From: Bacteriovoracaceae bacterium
GTDB taxonomy: Bacteria; Bdellovibrionota; Bacteriovoracia; Bacteriovoracales; Bacteriovoracaceae
Length of the DNA stretch: 8,889 bases
Reading direction: 5' to 3'
Assembly (NCBI GenBank): GCA_947442115.1
Contig: CANEVK010000100.1
Coordinates: forward strand, 1-8,889
Positions 1-6,343 of the stretch are shown in pieces. A program made the translations under genes and the position numbers. The notes beneath the pieces are model-generated. The model did not search any database, was not told the DNA's origin, and was given only the letters and a program-made list of their open reading frames with translations. Position 1 is the stretch's first letter; every line of letters begins with the position of its first letter.

Positions 1-809
1 CCGAGAGCAAAAAAGATACTCATCACCGCAGGTAGCTCATTAGGAAGAATGGCCATCGCTAGGGTCAATCCTATGAGGCTCGCACCAACCCAGTCCTGCT
101 TTTTTAAAGCGTAAAAGATGATGACAAAAAGGCATATAGAGATAGCAAAAACAGTTATTTTTTTTATTAAGTATTGAGTCTCTTTTTCTAGGGAAGATAA
201 ATTCTCTTCCTGATGACTTAAACTCAGACCAATTTGCCCCAGCTGTGTTTGATGTCCAATTGACTCAACGATGGCAATCCCTTGGCCACTAACGATAGTT
301 GATCCGGCATAAATAGTAGAATTATTTTCTTTTGCGACGGGGGTAGATTCACCAGTAAGCAAGGACTCATCGGAGGCCAGATAACTTGATTGGTCTATTT
401 TTGAGTCAGCAGGAACCTTATCACCCTCGCTGATAAAAATGACATCTCCTCTGACTATTTCAGCTCCTGGAACTCTTCTTTTTTTTCCCTCTCTCAGAAC
501 CATGACTCTTGGACTTGAGAGTGATTTGAGAGCTTCTAAAGCTCTCTCTGCTTTGTTTTCTTGAACCAGAGTGATGCTAACGATGATTAGCAAAAAGGTC
601 AGAAGCATTAAAGCTTCCATTGGATCACCTAAAAAGAAATAGATGAATCCACAAGCAATTAAAATGAAAACGGTTGGATCTTTTAGTAGATCCCATAATA
701 ATTTATAGACTGATTTGGATTTTGAACCAGGGATTTCATTTTTACCCTCAAGGGCCTGCAATTCAGCCACTCTTTGTTCATCTAGTCCATAATTTAAATT
801 CGTTTCCAC
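1..809 (-). CDS. Cation-transporting P-type ATPase, N-terminal part (cut by window edge)
   Basis: This is an inner-membrane pump that uses ATP to move a cation; only the first 269 residues are in the window. In order: a cation-ATPase N-terminal segment (YGLDEQRV..., then GKNEIP at about 22-27), two membrane helices (about 46-60 and 64-83), the actuator domain with DESLLTGESTPVAK (TGES at 152-155), and two more helices (about 216-235 and 241-262), the last containing PNELP at 256-260. The phosphorylation DKTGT loop and the ATP-binding domain lie outside the window. I chose the GTG start at 809 because AGAGG (818-822) sits 8 nt upstream and the protein then begins as in the family; an in-frame ATG at 884 would add 25 residues without family character. 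The layout is P2-like (calcium-ATPase-like), but PNELP differs from the calcium-pump PEGLP, so the ion is uncertain. The gene is divergent from trpS. Confidence 0.9.
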   Translation of the reverse strand, partial: METNLNYGLDEQRVAELQALEGKNEIPGSKSKSVYKLLWDLLKDPTVFILIACGFIYFFLGDPMEALMLLTFLLIIVSITLVQENKAERALEALKSLSSPRVMVLREGKKRRVPGAEIVRGDVIFISEGDKVPADSKIDQSSYLASDESLLTGESTPVAKENNSTIYAGSTIVSGQGIAIVESIGHQTQLGQIGLSLSHQEENLSSLEKETQYLIKKITVFAISICLFVIIFYALKKQDWVGASLIGLTLAMAILPNELPAVMSIFFAL

Positions 810-902
810 TAATAAAACCTCTGCAATTGTTCTAACAGATTTTTTAATGAAAAGACATGACGAGAGTATGGCGAAAAGTGTCATTCTTTGGACGGAGTGA
901 GG

Positions 903-936
903 ATGACTTTTTCCAGAGAATCAGTATAATCTCTGA
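903..936 (+). promoter_or_regulatory. trpS promoter, predicted leaderless
   Basis: A perfect TATAAT lies at 925-930, with ATGACT (4 of 6 to the -35 consensus) at 903-908 and a 16-bp spacer. Six bases follow the hexamer before the ATG at 937, so the expected transcription start is the A of the start codon. No Shine-Dalgarno sequence lies 5-10 nt upstream of the ATG. The sites are seen directly; the leaderless transcript is inferred. Confidence 0.65.
914..935. repeat. Short inverted repeat around the trpS -10 box
   Basis: CAGAGA (914-919) and TCTCTG (930-935) form a perfect 6-bp inverted repeat with a 10-bp spacer that covers nearly all of the TATAAT box. It could be an operator that would occlude RNA polymerase. 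The arms are short enough for chance to be a real alternative. Confidence 0.3.
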
Positions 937-1932
937 ATGAAAAAAATTATTCTAAGCGGTAGTACTGTTACAGGCGACTTAACTCTTGGCAACTATATTG
1001 GGGCGATTAATAATTGGAAGCAATTGCAAGATCAATATGATTGTCTCTATTTTCTTGCTGATCTGCATGCTTTAACTGTTTATCAAGACCCTAAGGTTTT
1101 GCGTGAAAGAACTTATAGTTTTTTTGCTCAATATATTGCTTTAGGTTTAGATCCTAAGAAAAATATTATTTTTAATCAGTCTCATGTTCATGAACACACT
1201 GAGCTGGCCTGGATTCTCACCTGCCTGACACCCATGGGGTACTTGAACCGAATGACTCAGTTTAAGGAAAAGTCTGAGAAACATGTCAAAAATATCAATG
1301 CTGGACTTTTTACTTATCCGATTCTTATGGCAGCAGATATTCTTTTGTATCAGACAGACCTTGTGCCAGTTGGGGAAGATCAACGTCAGCATCTAGAGCT
1401 GTGCCGAGATATAGTAGGATTTTTTGAAAATCGCTACGGGCCAGGAGTCTTTAAAATGCCTGAAGCCTATGTTGGTAAAATGGGTGCTCGAATTATGTCC
1501 CTTCAAGATCCTGACAAAAAGATGTCCAAGTCTGATGAAAATGACAAAAATTTTGTTTCGATTATTGATGACGCAAAAAAAATAGAGAAAAAAATCAAAT
1601 CCGCCACCACTGATTCAGGAACAGATATTAAATTTGATCCAGAAAATAAGGCCGGGCTTTCTAATCTCATGACCATTTACTCCGTATTAAGTGGCAAATC
1701 AATTGCTGAACTTGAGAAAGCTTATGAGGGGAAAATGTACGGCCACCTAAAAGTTGATCTGGCCGAACTTGTGGTCGAAACTCTTAAACCTGTGCGTGAA
1801 AAGTATGATGATCTGATGAAAAATAAAGATCATCTGGATGAGCTCTTAAAGTCCGGAGCAGATCGGGCCCAAGTTAAGGCTCGAGTAACTCTAGACCAAG
1901 TTTATAAAACAGTTGGTCTTTTAAAGTACTAA
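937..1932 (+). CDS. trpS: Tryptophanyl-tRNA synthetase
   Basis: A cytoplasmic class I aminoacyl-tRNA synthetase that activates tryptophan with ATP and charges tRNA-Trp; normally a homodimer. At 331 residues it has the usual bacterial length (Bacillus and E. coli enzymes are about 330). The HIGH-equivalent is TLGN at 16-19 and KMSKS is at 195-199, the usual place. Other family blocks are ADLHALT near 42-48, RMTQFKEKS, the AGLFTYPILMAADILLY stretch and PVGEDQ. It resembles the Bacillus enzyme as I remember it over nearly its whole length. The odd point is the ATP/Trp loop before TLGN: it reads GSTVTG where the family has GxQPxG, so the usual Gln and Pro are Thr10 and Val11. The start has no Shine-Dalgarno site and follows a TATAAT box by 6 nt. 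The gene converges on the next one with 10 bp between stop codons. Confidence 0.97.
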   Translation: MKKIILSGSTVTGDLTLGNYIGAINNWKQLQDQYDCLYFLADLHALTVYQDPKVLRERTYSFFAQYIALGLDPKKNIIFNQSHVHEHTELAWILTCLTPMGYLNRMTQFKEKSEKHVKNINAGLFTYPILMAADILLYQTDLVPVGEDQRQHLELCRDIVGFFENRYGPGVFKMPEAYVGKMGARIMSLQDPDKKMSKSDENDKNFVSIIDDAKKIEKKIKSATTDSGTDIKFDPENKAGLSNLMTIYSVLSGKSIAELEKAYEGKMYGHLKVDLAELVVETLKPVREKYDDLMKNKDHLDELLKSGADRAQVKARVTLDQVYKTVGLLKY

Positions 1933-1942
1933 AAAATGGGCC

Positions 1943-2329
1943 TTAGAGTATAAAACGCTCTCGCTCCTCAGGATTGGGAAGTCGGCATGTTTCCCTCTTT
2001 CCGAAGAGACGGTAACGGTTAATTGCGACAAGATCATAAAATAAATTGAGAATCTTTTCAGGTAAGAGAGAAAAGAGAAGTAAAAACTTCCACGGCCATC
2101 CGAGTTCGGCCATGGCCCTAAGTGCAGCTTCAGCTTTACGGTAAGTATGCCCATCGATGTGAACAACCACTGATTTTAATTCTTTGATATCCTCAGAAGT
2201 GAGCTTAGTCTTCGCAAAGTCGCTTTGGATGGGTGAGAATTTAAAAATGGCTTTTTTATCTAACTTCATGATGAAGTCTACAAAGCCATTACATAGTCCA
2301 CAATATCCATCAAAGAAGATAATTTTCAT
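1943..2329 (-). CDS. DCC-family (DUF393) thiol-disulfide oxidoreductase-like protein
   Basis: A 128-residue protein of the DCC/DUF393 family, small proteins predicted to have a thioredoxin-like fold; the exact substrate is not known for most members. The diagnostic N-terminal motif is present as FFDGYCGLCN (residues 5-14), giving a CxxC pair at Cys10 and Cys13, followed by a conserved-type FSPIQS at 31-36 and a C-terminal RYRLFGKRETCRLP. Length is typical of the family. No signal peptide is visible, so the protein is probably cytoplasmic or membrane-associated through its hydrophobic WPWKFLLLFSLLP stretch. No Shine-Dalgarno site precedes the ATG; instead an extended -10 (TGC-TAAAAT) ends 6 nt before it. 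It is convergent with trpS and divergent from the small gene at 2422. Confidence 0.9.
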   Translation of the reverse strand: MKIIFFDGYCGLCNGFVDFIMKLDKKAIFKFSPIQSDFAKTKLTSEDIKELKSVVVHIDGHTYRKAEAALRAMAELGWPWKFLLLFSLLPEKILNLFYDLVAINRYRLFGKRETCRLPNPEERERFIL

Positions 2330-2335
2330 CAGATT

Positions 2336-2365
2336 ATTTTAGCATCTTTTCCGAGCTCTTTTTAA
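2336..2365 (-). promoter_or_regulatory. Promoter of the DCC-family gene, predicted leaderless
   Basis: Read on the minus strand, TAAAAT (2336-2341) is preceded by TGC, giving an extended -10 element. A weak -35 candidate, TTAAAA (2360-2365), lies 18 bp upstream. Six bases separate the -10 box from the ATG, the same spacing as at trpS, and there is no Shine-Dalgarno sequence. The start site is inferred. Confidence 0.5.
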
Positions 2366-2409
2366 AAAAAAGTGGTTAATTTTTATTAAAGTCCGAGCAG
2401 CTTTAATTC

Positions 2410-2421
2410 GATAAAATATTT
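2410..2421 (+). promoter_or_regulatory. -10 region directly before the small CxxC gene
   Basis: The sequence GATAAAAT (2410-2417) contains two overlapping -10-like hexamers, GATAAA (2410-2415) and TAAAAT (2412-2417). Either would place the transcription start at or within about 2 nt of the ATG at 2422. There is no Shine-Dalgarno site and no convincing -35 box, so this is a tentative leaderless promoter. Confidence 0.4.
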
Positions 2422-2664
2422 ATGAAAGATCAAAGATGCTTTATTTGTAAGTATAAAGGCCTCACAAAAACTGAAACCTATACCAATGAGATCTATCAAC
2501 CTCGAGGGAGAAGTTTGAGTATTCCACTTTGTTATGATCATTCAATTGACCTTTTTAAGATTGGGCAGGTTAATTTCATCGTTAAGCATCGTCCGAATTT
2601 TACGGACTATTTTGGCTTTGAAAATGATGAGCTCATCATGCGGTATTTTGAGATTAAGGCATAG
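2422..2664 (+). CDS. Small protein with CxxC...CxxH, possible zinc-binding fold
   Basis: An 80-residue protein that I do not recognise. Cys6-x2-Cys9 near the N-terminus and Cys37-x2-His40 in the middle (PLCYDHS) are arranged like the ligands of a small zinc-binding or treble-clef-type module. The rest is polar and mixed, with no signal peptide and no membrane helix, so it should be cytoplasmic. The codon pattern matches its neighbours and the reading frame is open in the 5' gap, which supports a real gene. It is divergent from the DCC-family gene (92-bp gap) and lies 86 bp before the TULIP-like gene on the same strand. It could bind nucleic acid or a protein partner, but nothing in the sequence decides this. 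Confidence 0.7.
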   Translation: MKDQRCFICKYKGLTKTETYTNEIYQPRGRSLSIPLCYDHSIDLFKIGQVNFIVKHRPNFTDYFGFENDELIMRYFEIKA

Positions 2665-2713
2665 ATAGAGCTAACCCCTTGATTCTCTTAGATTGAATTT
2701 TTTTCTCCCCTAG

Positions 2714-2742
2714 GTGACTGCTCTTATTGATCAGGTTACAAC
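2714..2742 (+). promoter_or_regulatory. Candidate promoter of the TULIP-like gene
   Basis: GTGACT (2714-2719, 4 of 6 to the -35 consensus) and TACAAC (2737-2742, 4 of 6 to the -10 consensus) are separated by exactly 17 bp. Transcription would start at about 2749, only 2 nt before the ATG at 2751, and no Shine-Dalgarno site is present. This supports the ATG rather than the upstream TTG at 2727, which would lie before the transcript begins. Confidence 0.4.
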
Positions 2743-2750
2743 AAGCTTCT

Positions 2751-4388
2751 ATGAAGCTCGTTTTAATTTTGGTGAGTCTATACTCTAGTTTACTCATGGC
2801 CGGCCCCAATGATGATATTGTGGTGAAGTCCAGATTAGATCATCAATCCTCATCTGCTTTTATCAGTCGAATGAGAACATTTTTGATTAATAATGAGTTC
2901 GGGGATCCCTATAACCGAGAGTTAGAAACACCAGTTGTGGTTGATTTCAACCAGGTGTTGGATGAACTTCCGGAGAATACCCAGGCCTGGATAAAAGAGC
3001 TCCAAAATATCCTAAATTTAAAACTTTTTGAATCAAACTATCAGCTGAGAATTGAAAAATTCTCGTATCAGATTCAAGCCTTTAATTCAGAGCTTAAGCC
3101 TTTTCAAGCTGGTCCAGACAGAGTGGAGTATGTCTCACTCAACTACGTTCAGGGATTACAACTTTCCGCCAAAAAAATTGTTTTTCAAGTTGAACTCAAG
3201 CGAACGACAAGTGGAACTCCCATTACATTTGATATAGAGCTTATTGAGCCGACTTTTATCTTGGATCCAGAGCTTGTTGTGGAATTACCAATGGGCTGGA
3301 GAACTTCTCTATTGCCGGACTCTCTTCTGCTCTCTCTACACTCAATAGATCTTAGTAAAGTGTTCAAGGAAATTGGTCAGAAGCCTAATCTTATTTCTTT
3401 TTCTGTGCAAGATTTCTCCATGCCAGAAGTCTCAATCCGTATTGGTGGAAAAGCTCTAACTTTTGACAGAGAAAAAATAAAACGTTTCCTGGTGTCTAGA
3501 AAAGATGAAATGAAATTGGCCATTATAGATTTAATTAAAACGAAACTCGAGGAAAGATTTTCAAATATCATTAAGGATAAGCCTCAAGAAATATTTATCC
3601 CGAGGACTTTTTCAACAAAAGGTGACATTGAAACAAATTTTAAACTAAAAAGTCTTAATACCGATGATTCAAAAATTTTAGATGCCCGATTGAAAGGATC
3701 ATTTTGTTCTGAGAGAAATCAAAGCTCATTAGAAGATTGTCGATCAAATCAAGATCCTACCAAATTGAGAAGATTCATTTCGGATGAAAAATTTCAAGAA
3801 TCCATGAATGAAATAAATCTTCTTTTTATGCAAAAAAGGGCCAATATCGTTTTTAGTATTAGTGAGCATTATATCAACCAGCTCATTGTGGCAGCCGCCC
3901 AGGCCGGACTGCTTGAGCTTGGTGGAGAAGGATTTCGTCTGGGGTCCGAAAAAGCCTTTATTATTGCTGAAGAAAAAGGCGAGGGATTTTCACTTTATCT
4001 AGACATTATTCACAAGTTAAAAGGATCCCAGAGGGTCTTAGTGGGAAAATCAGAATTAAATTTTCCAGTTCGTCTAAATATTGGCCTAAAGATTGTCTTA
4101 GAGGACAAGATACCACATCTTAAAATCAAAGTTTTGAATCTAAAAACAGATGATCAATTACTGCTTCAGGGAAAGCCTGAGTATGGGCTAAAAACGAACG
4201 TCAACACAGTACGTTTTCAGAAAAAAGTCATTGCTGGAATCATGAACGACATTAAGCCTTTTGATCAAAAAATTCTTTTTGACCTAGAGCTTAAAGAATT
4301 TAAAGATACTGCTCTTGAGGAACTTTCATTTACTTCCGATGGAAAGGGGCGTGCGAATGCTGTTCTTTTCATGGAAAATGCCAATTAA
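2751..4388 (+). CDS. Exported two-domain protein with a BPI/TULIP-like signature
   Basis: A 545-residue exported protein. Residues 1-17 form a signal peptide (MKLV, a hydrophobic core, then LLMA before GPNDD), so the product is probably periplasmic or at the outer membrane. The mature part has two long, strand-rich halves, about 40-310 and 365-545, joined by a linker with two cysteines (319 and 330) that could form a disulfide. The second half opens with VFSISEHYINQL (367-378) and then AAAQAGLLEL, which closely recalls the start of the C-terminal barrel in BPI/LBP proteins (a Ser-Glu-x3-Asn-x2 helix leading to AGLL). The first half ends in a helix (about 258-278) of the kind that closes a TULIP barrel. 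TULIP domains bind lipids in a long groove, so lipid binding or transfer in the envelope is my inference. Start: the ATG at 2751 begins a good signal peptide; a TTG at 2727 adds 8 residues and lacks support. tyrS follows after 64 bp. Confidence 0.75.
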   Translation: MKLVLILVSLYSSLLMAGPNDDIVVKSRLDHQSSSAFISRMRTFLINNEFGDPYNRELETPVVVDFNQVLDELPENTQAWIKELQNILNLKLFESNYQLRIEKFSYQIQAFNSELKPFQAGPDRVEYVSLNYVQGLQLSAKKIVFQVELKRTTSGTPITFDIELIEPTFILDPELVVELPMGWRTSLLPDSLLLSLHSIDLSKVFKEIGQKPNLISFSVQDFSMPEVSIRIGGKALTFDREKIKRFLVSRKDEMKLAIIDLIKTKLEERFSNIIKDKPQEIFIPRTFSTKGDIETNFKLKSLNTDDSKILDARLKGSFCSERNQSSLEDCRSNQDPTKLRRFISDEKFQESMNEINLLFMQKRANIVFSISEHYINQLIVAAAQAGLLELGGEGFRLGSEKAFIIAEEKGEGFSLYLDIIHKLKGSQRVLVGKSELNFPVRLNIGLKIVLEDKIPHLKIKVLNLKTDDQLLLQGKPEYGLKTNVNTVRFQKKVIAGIMNDIKPFDQKILFDLELKEFKDTALEELSFTSDGKGRANAVLFMENAN

Positions 4389-4440
4389 AATCAAATAAAT
4401 TTTTACTAAACTCAATGGACCTATTAAGATGATGGAGTTT

Positions 4441-4446
4441 AAGGAG
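4441..4446 (+). promoter_or_regulatory. Shine-Dalgarno site that sets the tyrS start
   Basis: AAGGAG lies 6 nt before the ATG at 4453, an ideal placement. An in-frame ATG at 4429 lies upstream of this site, and using it would place AAGGAG inside the coding region, so 4453 is the likely start. Confidence 0.8.
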
Positions 4447-4452
4447 AAATCT

Positions 4453-5673
4453 ATGGGTACCATGACAGTTAGTCCTGAAGAACAATTAAAAGAATTAAAG
4501 CGTGGAGCTTTTGAGATCCTCCCAGAGGATGAACTGCTCAAAAAATTAAAGAAGTCTTTTGAAAAGCAAAAACCTCTCGTCATAAAATTTGGTGCTGATC
4601 CTTCAAGACCGGATATTCACTTAGGGCATACTGTCGTCTTGCAAAAACTAAGACTGCTCCAAGATTTTGGACATGAAATCTACTTTCTGATTGGTGACTA
4701 TACGGCACAGATTGGAGACCCGACGGGAAAAAATAAGACACGACCTATCCTTACGGCCGAAGAGGTCATGCAAAATGCCCAGACCTATAAAGAGCAAGTT
4801 GGAAAAGTTTTAGATATGTCTAAAACCAAAGTGGTTTTTAATAAAGACTGGCTCGGGCAATTCTCAGGCCTTGATCTTATTCGCCTTATGTCTAAGGCCA
4901 CTGTTGGTGCCATTCTTCAGCGTGATGATTTTTCTAAGCGCTACAATAATGCGGAAGCTATTTATTTGCATGAATTTGTTTATCCCATTTTACAAGGTTT
5001 CGACTCTGTTCATCTTAAGGCCGACCTTGAATTAGGTGGAACAGATCAGACATTTAATCTCATGATGGGTCGACATCTCCAGTATGCTTATGAGCAAGAG
5101 GCCCAATGTATTCTCACTATGCCGCTCATTGAAGGAACCGATGGTGTGCATAAAATGTCAAAATCCATGGATAACTACATTGCCCTGACTGATACGCCGA
5201 CGAATATGTTTGGAAAGCTCATGTCGATTTCCGATGAACTGATGAAGAAATATTATCTTCTTTTGTGCCGAAGACCGGCCCATGAAGTAGAGACTATTAT
5301 TTCTGGTCTTACAGGTGGAACAATGCATCCGATGGAGGCCAAGAAAAATCTGGCCGCTGAAATTACGGGGTACTATCACGGAGAGGCTTCTGGAAAAGAA
5401 GAGCGTGAGAAGTTTGAGGCGCGTTTTTCTAAAAAACAAATTCCAGATGATATTCAAACAATCTCAAAAGCTGCTGGAGCGATTAATCTTTTAGATCTTT
5501 TTGTGGAATTAGAGCTGATCAAATCTAAATCAGAAGGTCGACGCCTGATTCAACAAAATGCCGTGAAGGTTAATTTTGAGAATCACAGCGCCGAGGTTTT
5601 GAATCTTGAGGCCGGGAGTGAAGTCATCCTAAAAATTGGAAAACTTCGCATGCTAAAAATCATCATTAATTAA
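4453..5673 (+). CDS. tyrS: Tyrosyl-tRNA synthetase (type 2)
   Basis: A cytoplasmic class I synthetase that charges tRNA-Tyr; normally a homodimer. The protein is 406 residues from this start, within the normal range. Residues 42-60 carry the ATP site, with HLGH (the HIGH motif) at 56-59 after GADPSRPD, wording typical of the type 2 bacterial subfamily rather than the E. coli type. GDYTAQIGDPTG follows at 81-92, then LGGTDQTFN (194-202) and KMSKS at 234-238. A C-terminal S4 RNA-binding domain occupies about 345-406, with SEGRRLIQQNAVKVN at its core. The start is set by AAGGAG 6 nt upstream. It lies 64 bp after the TULIP-like gene on the same strand, so read-through from that gene is possible. 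Its TAA stop overlaps the stop of deoC on the other strand. Confidence 0.97.
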   Translation: MGTMTVSPEEQLKELKRGAFEILPEDELLKKLKKSFEKQKPLVIKFGADPSRPDIHLGHTVVLQKLRLLQDFGHEIYFLIGDYTAQIGDPTGKNKTRPILTAEEVMQNAQTYKEQVGKVLDMSKTKVVFNKDWLGQFSGLDLIRLMSKATVGAILQRDDFSKRYNNAEAIYLHEFVYPILQGFDSVHLKADLELGGTDQTFNLMMGRHLQYAYEQEAQCILTMPLIEGTDGVHKMSKSMDNYIALTDTPTNMFGKLMSISDELMKKYYLLLCRRPAHEVETIISGLTGGTMHPMEAKKNLAAEITGYYHGEASGKEEREKFEARFSKKQIPDDIQTISKAAGAINLLDLFVELELIKSKSEGRRLIQQNAVKVNFENHSAEVLNLEAGSEVILKIGKLRMLKIIIN

Positions 5674-6341
5674 TAACTCCCAAAGCCAGCGTTTTGACGT
5701 TTAACGATCTCGACGCTGGCACTTGTTCCAAGCCTGTTGGCGCCAGCTTCAACCATGGCCTTTGCTGTTTCTGTATTTCTAATTCCACCACTGGCCTTCA
5801 CCCCAATTCCAGGTCCTACAATGGAGCGCATGAGTTGAACGTCTTCTATTGTCGCCCCCGAAGTTGAAAAGCCAGTTGATGTTTTAACAAAATCCACGCC
5901 GGCCTTAACCGCTAATTCACAAGCTTTCGTTTTTTCTTCCAGAGTTAGCAAACAAGTCTCAAGAATAACTTTTAGGATGGCACCTTGTTGATGACAGATT
6001 TGGGCAAGAGATGACATATCATCAAGAACATATTGCCAGTTTTGCGATTTCACGGCCGAGATGTTGAGCACCATATCGATCTCTTTGGCCCCTTCAGCAA
6101 TCGCCTTCATGGCCTCAAAGCGTTTGGTCTCCATCGTTGAGGCCCCAAGTGGGAAACCAACGACTGTACAAACTTTCACTGAACTTCCTTTTAGAAGCTC
6201 GACACAGGTTTTGACATAGTAAGAGTTTACACAGACAGAAAAAAAATGATTTTCCTTGGCTTCCTGACAAAGCTTTTCAACCTGCTGATGAGTTGCATCC
6301 GCTTTAAGAAGAGTATGATCAATAAATTGAGCGAGTTCCAT
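5670..6341 (-). CDS. deoC: Deoxyribose-phosphate aldolase
   Basis: A cytoplasmic class I aldolase that splits 2-deoxyribose 5-phosphate into acetaldehyde and glyceraldehyde 3-phosphate, letting carbon from deoxynucleosides enter glycolysis. At 223 residues it is typical of the shorter bacterial form. FIDHTLLKADAT at 6-17 is the family start. KEIDMVLN carries Asp89, FVKTSTGF carries the Schiff-base lysine Lys153, and GVKASGGIR carries the second catalytic lysine, Lys182. The protein ends in Tyr223; a C-terminal tyrosine aids catalysis in E. coli DeoC. AAAGG (6349-6353) lies 7 nt before the ATG, inside the end of the upstream GST gene, so translation is probably coupled to it. No phosphorylase, kinase or DeoR gene is adjacent, unlike many deo operons. 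The 3' end overlaps the tyrS stop codon by 4 bp, tail to tail. Confidence 0.96.
   Translation of the reverse strand: MELAQFIDHTLLKADATHQQVEKLCQEAKENHFFSVCVNSYYVKTCVELLKGSSVKVCTVVGFPLGASTMETKRFEAMKAIAEGAKEIDMVLNISAVKSQNWQYVLDDMSSLAQICHQQGAILKVILETCLLTLEEKTKACELAVKAGVDFVKTSTGFSTSGATIEDVQLMRSIVGPGIGVKASGGIRNTETAKAMVEAGANRLGTSASVEIVKRQNAGFGSY
5685..5720. repeat. Inverted repeat just past the tyrS stop, inside the 3' end of deoC
   Basis: GCCAGCGT (5685-5692) and ACGCTGGC (5713-5720) are a perfect 8-bp inverted repeat with a 20-nt loop. It begins 12 nt after the tyrS stop. No T-run follows it on either strand, so it is not a standard intrinsic terminator, though it could stall or protect the 3' ends of the converging transcripts. 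Since it lies in deoC codons, coincidence is possible. Confidence 0.4.
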
Positions 6342-6343
6342 GA

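Noticed and set aside
810..884. Longer ATPase start at ATG 884
   Set aside because: It adds 25 residues with no family resemblance, while the GTG at 809 has a well-placed AGAGG and starts the protein as in relatives.
1933..1990. Terminator between trpS and the DCC-family gene
   Set aside because: Only a 4-bp AGAG/CTCT pairing with no T-run is present, which is not enough.
2727..2750. TTG start for the TULIP-like gene
   Set aside because: No ribosome-binding site; it would lie upstream of the predicted transcription start and delay the signal peptide by 8 residues.
4429..4452. Upstream ATG for tyrS
   Set aside because: An ideal AAGGAG lies between it and the ATG at 4453, which is therefore the likelier start.
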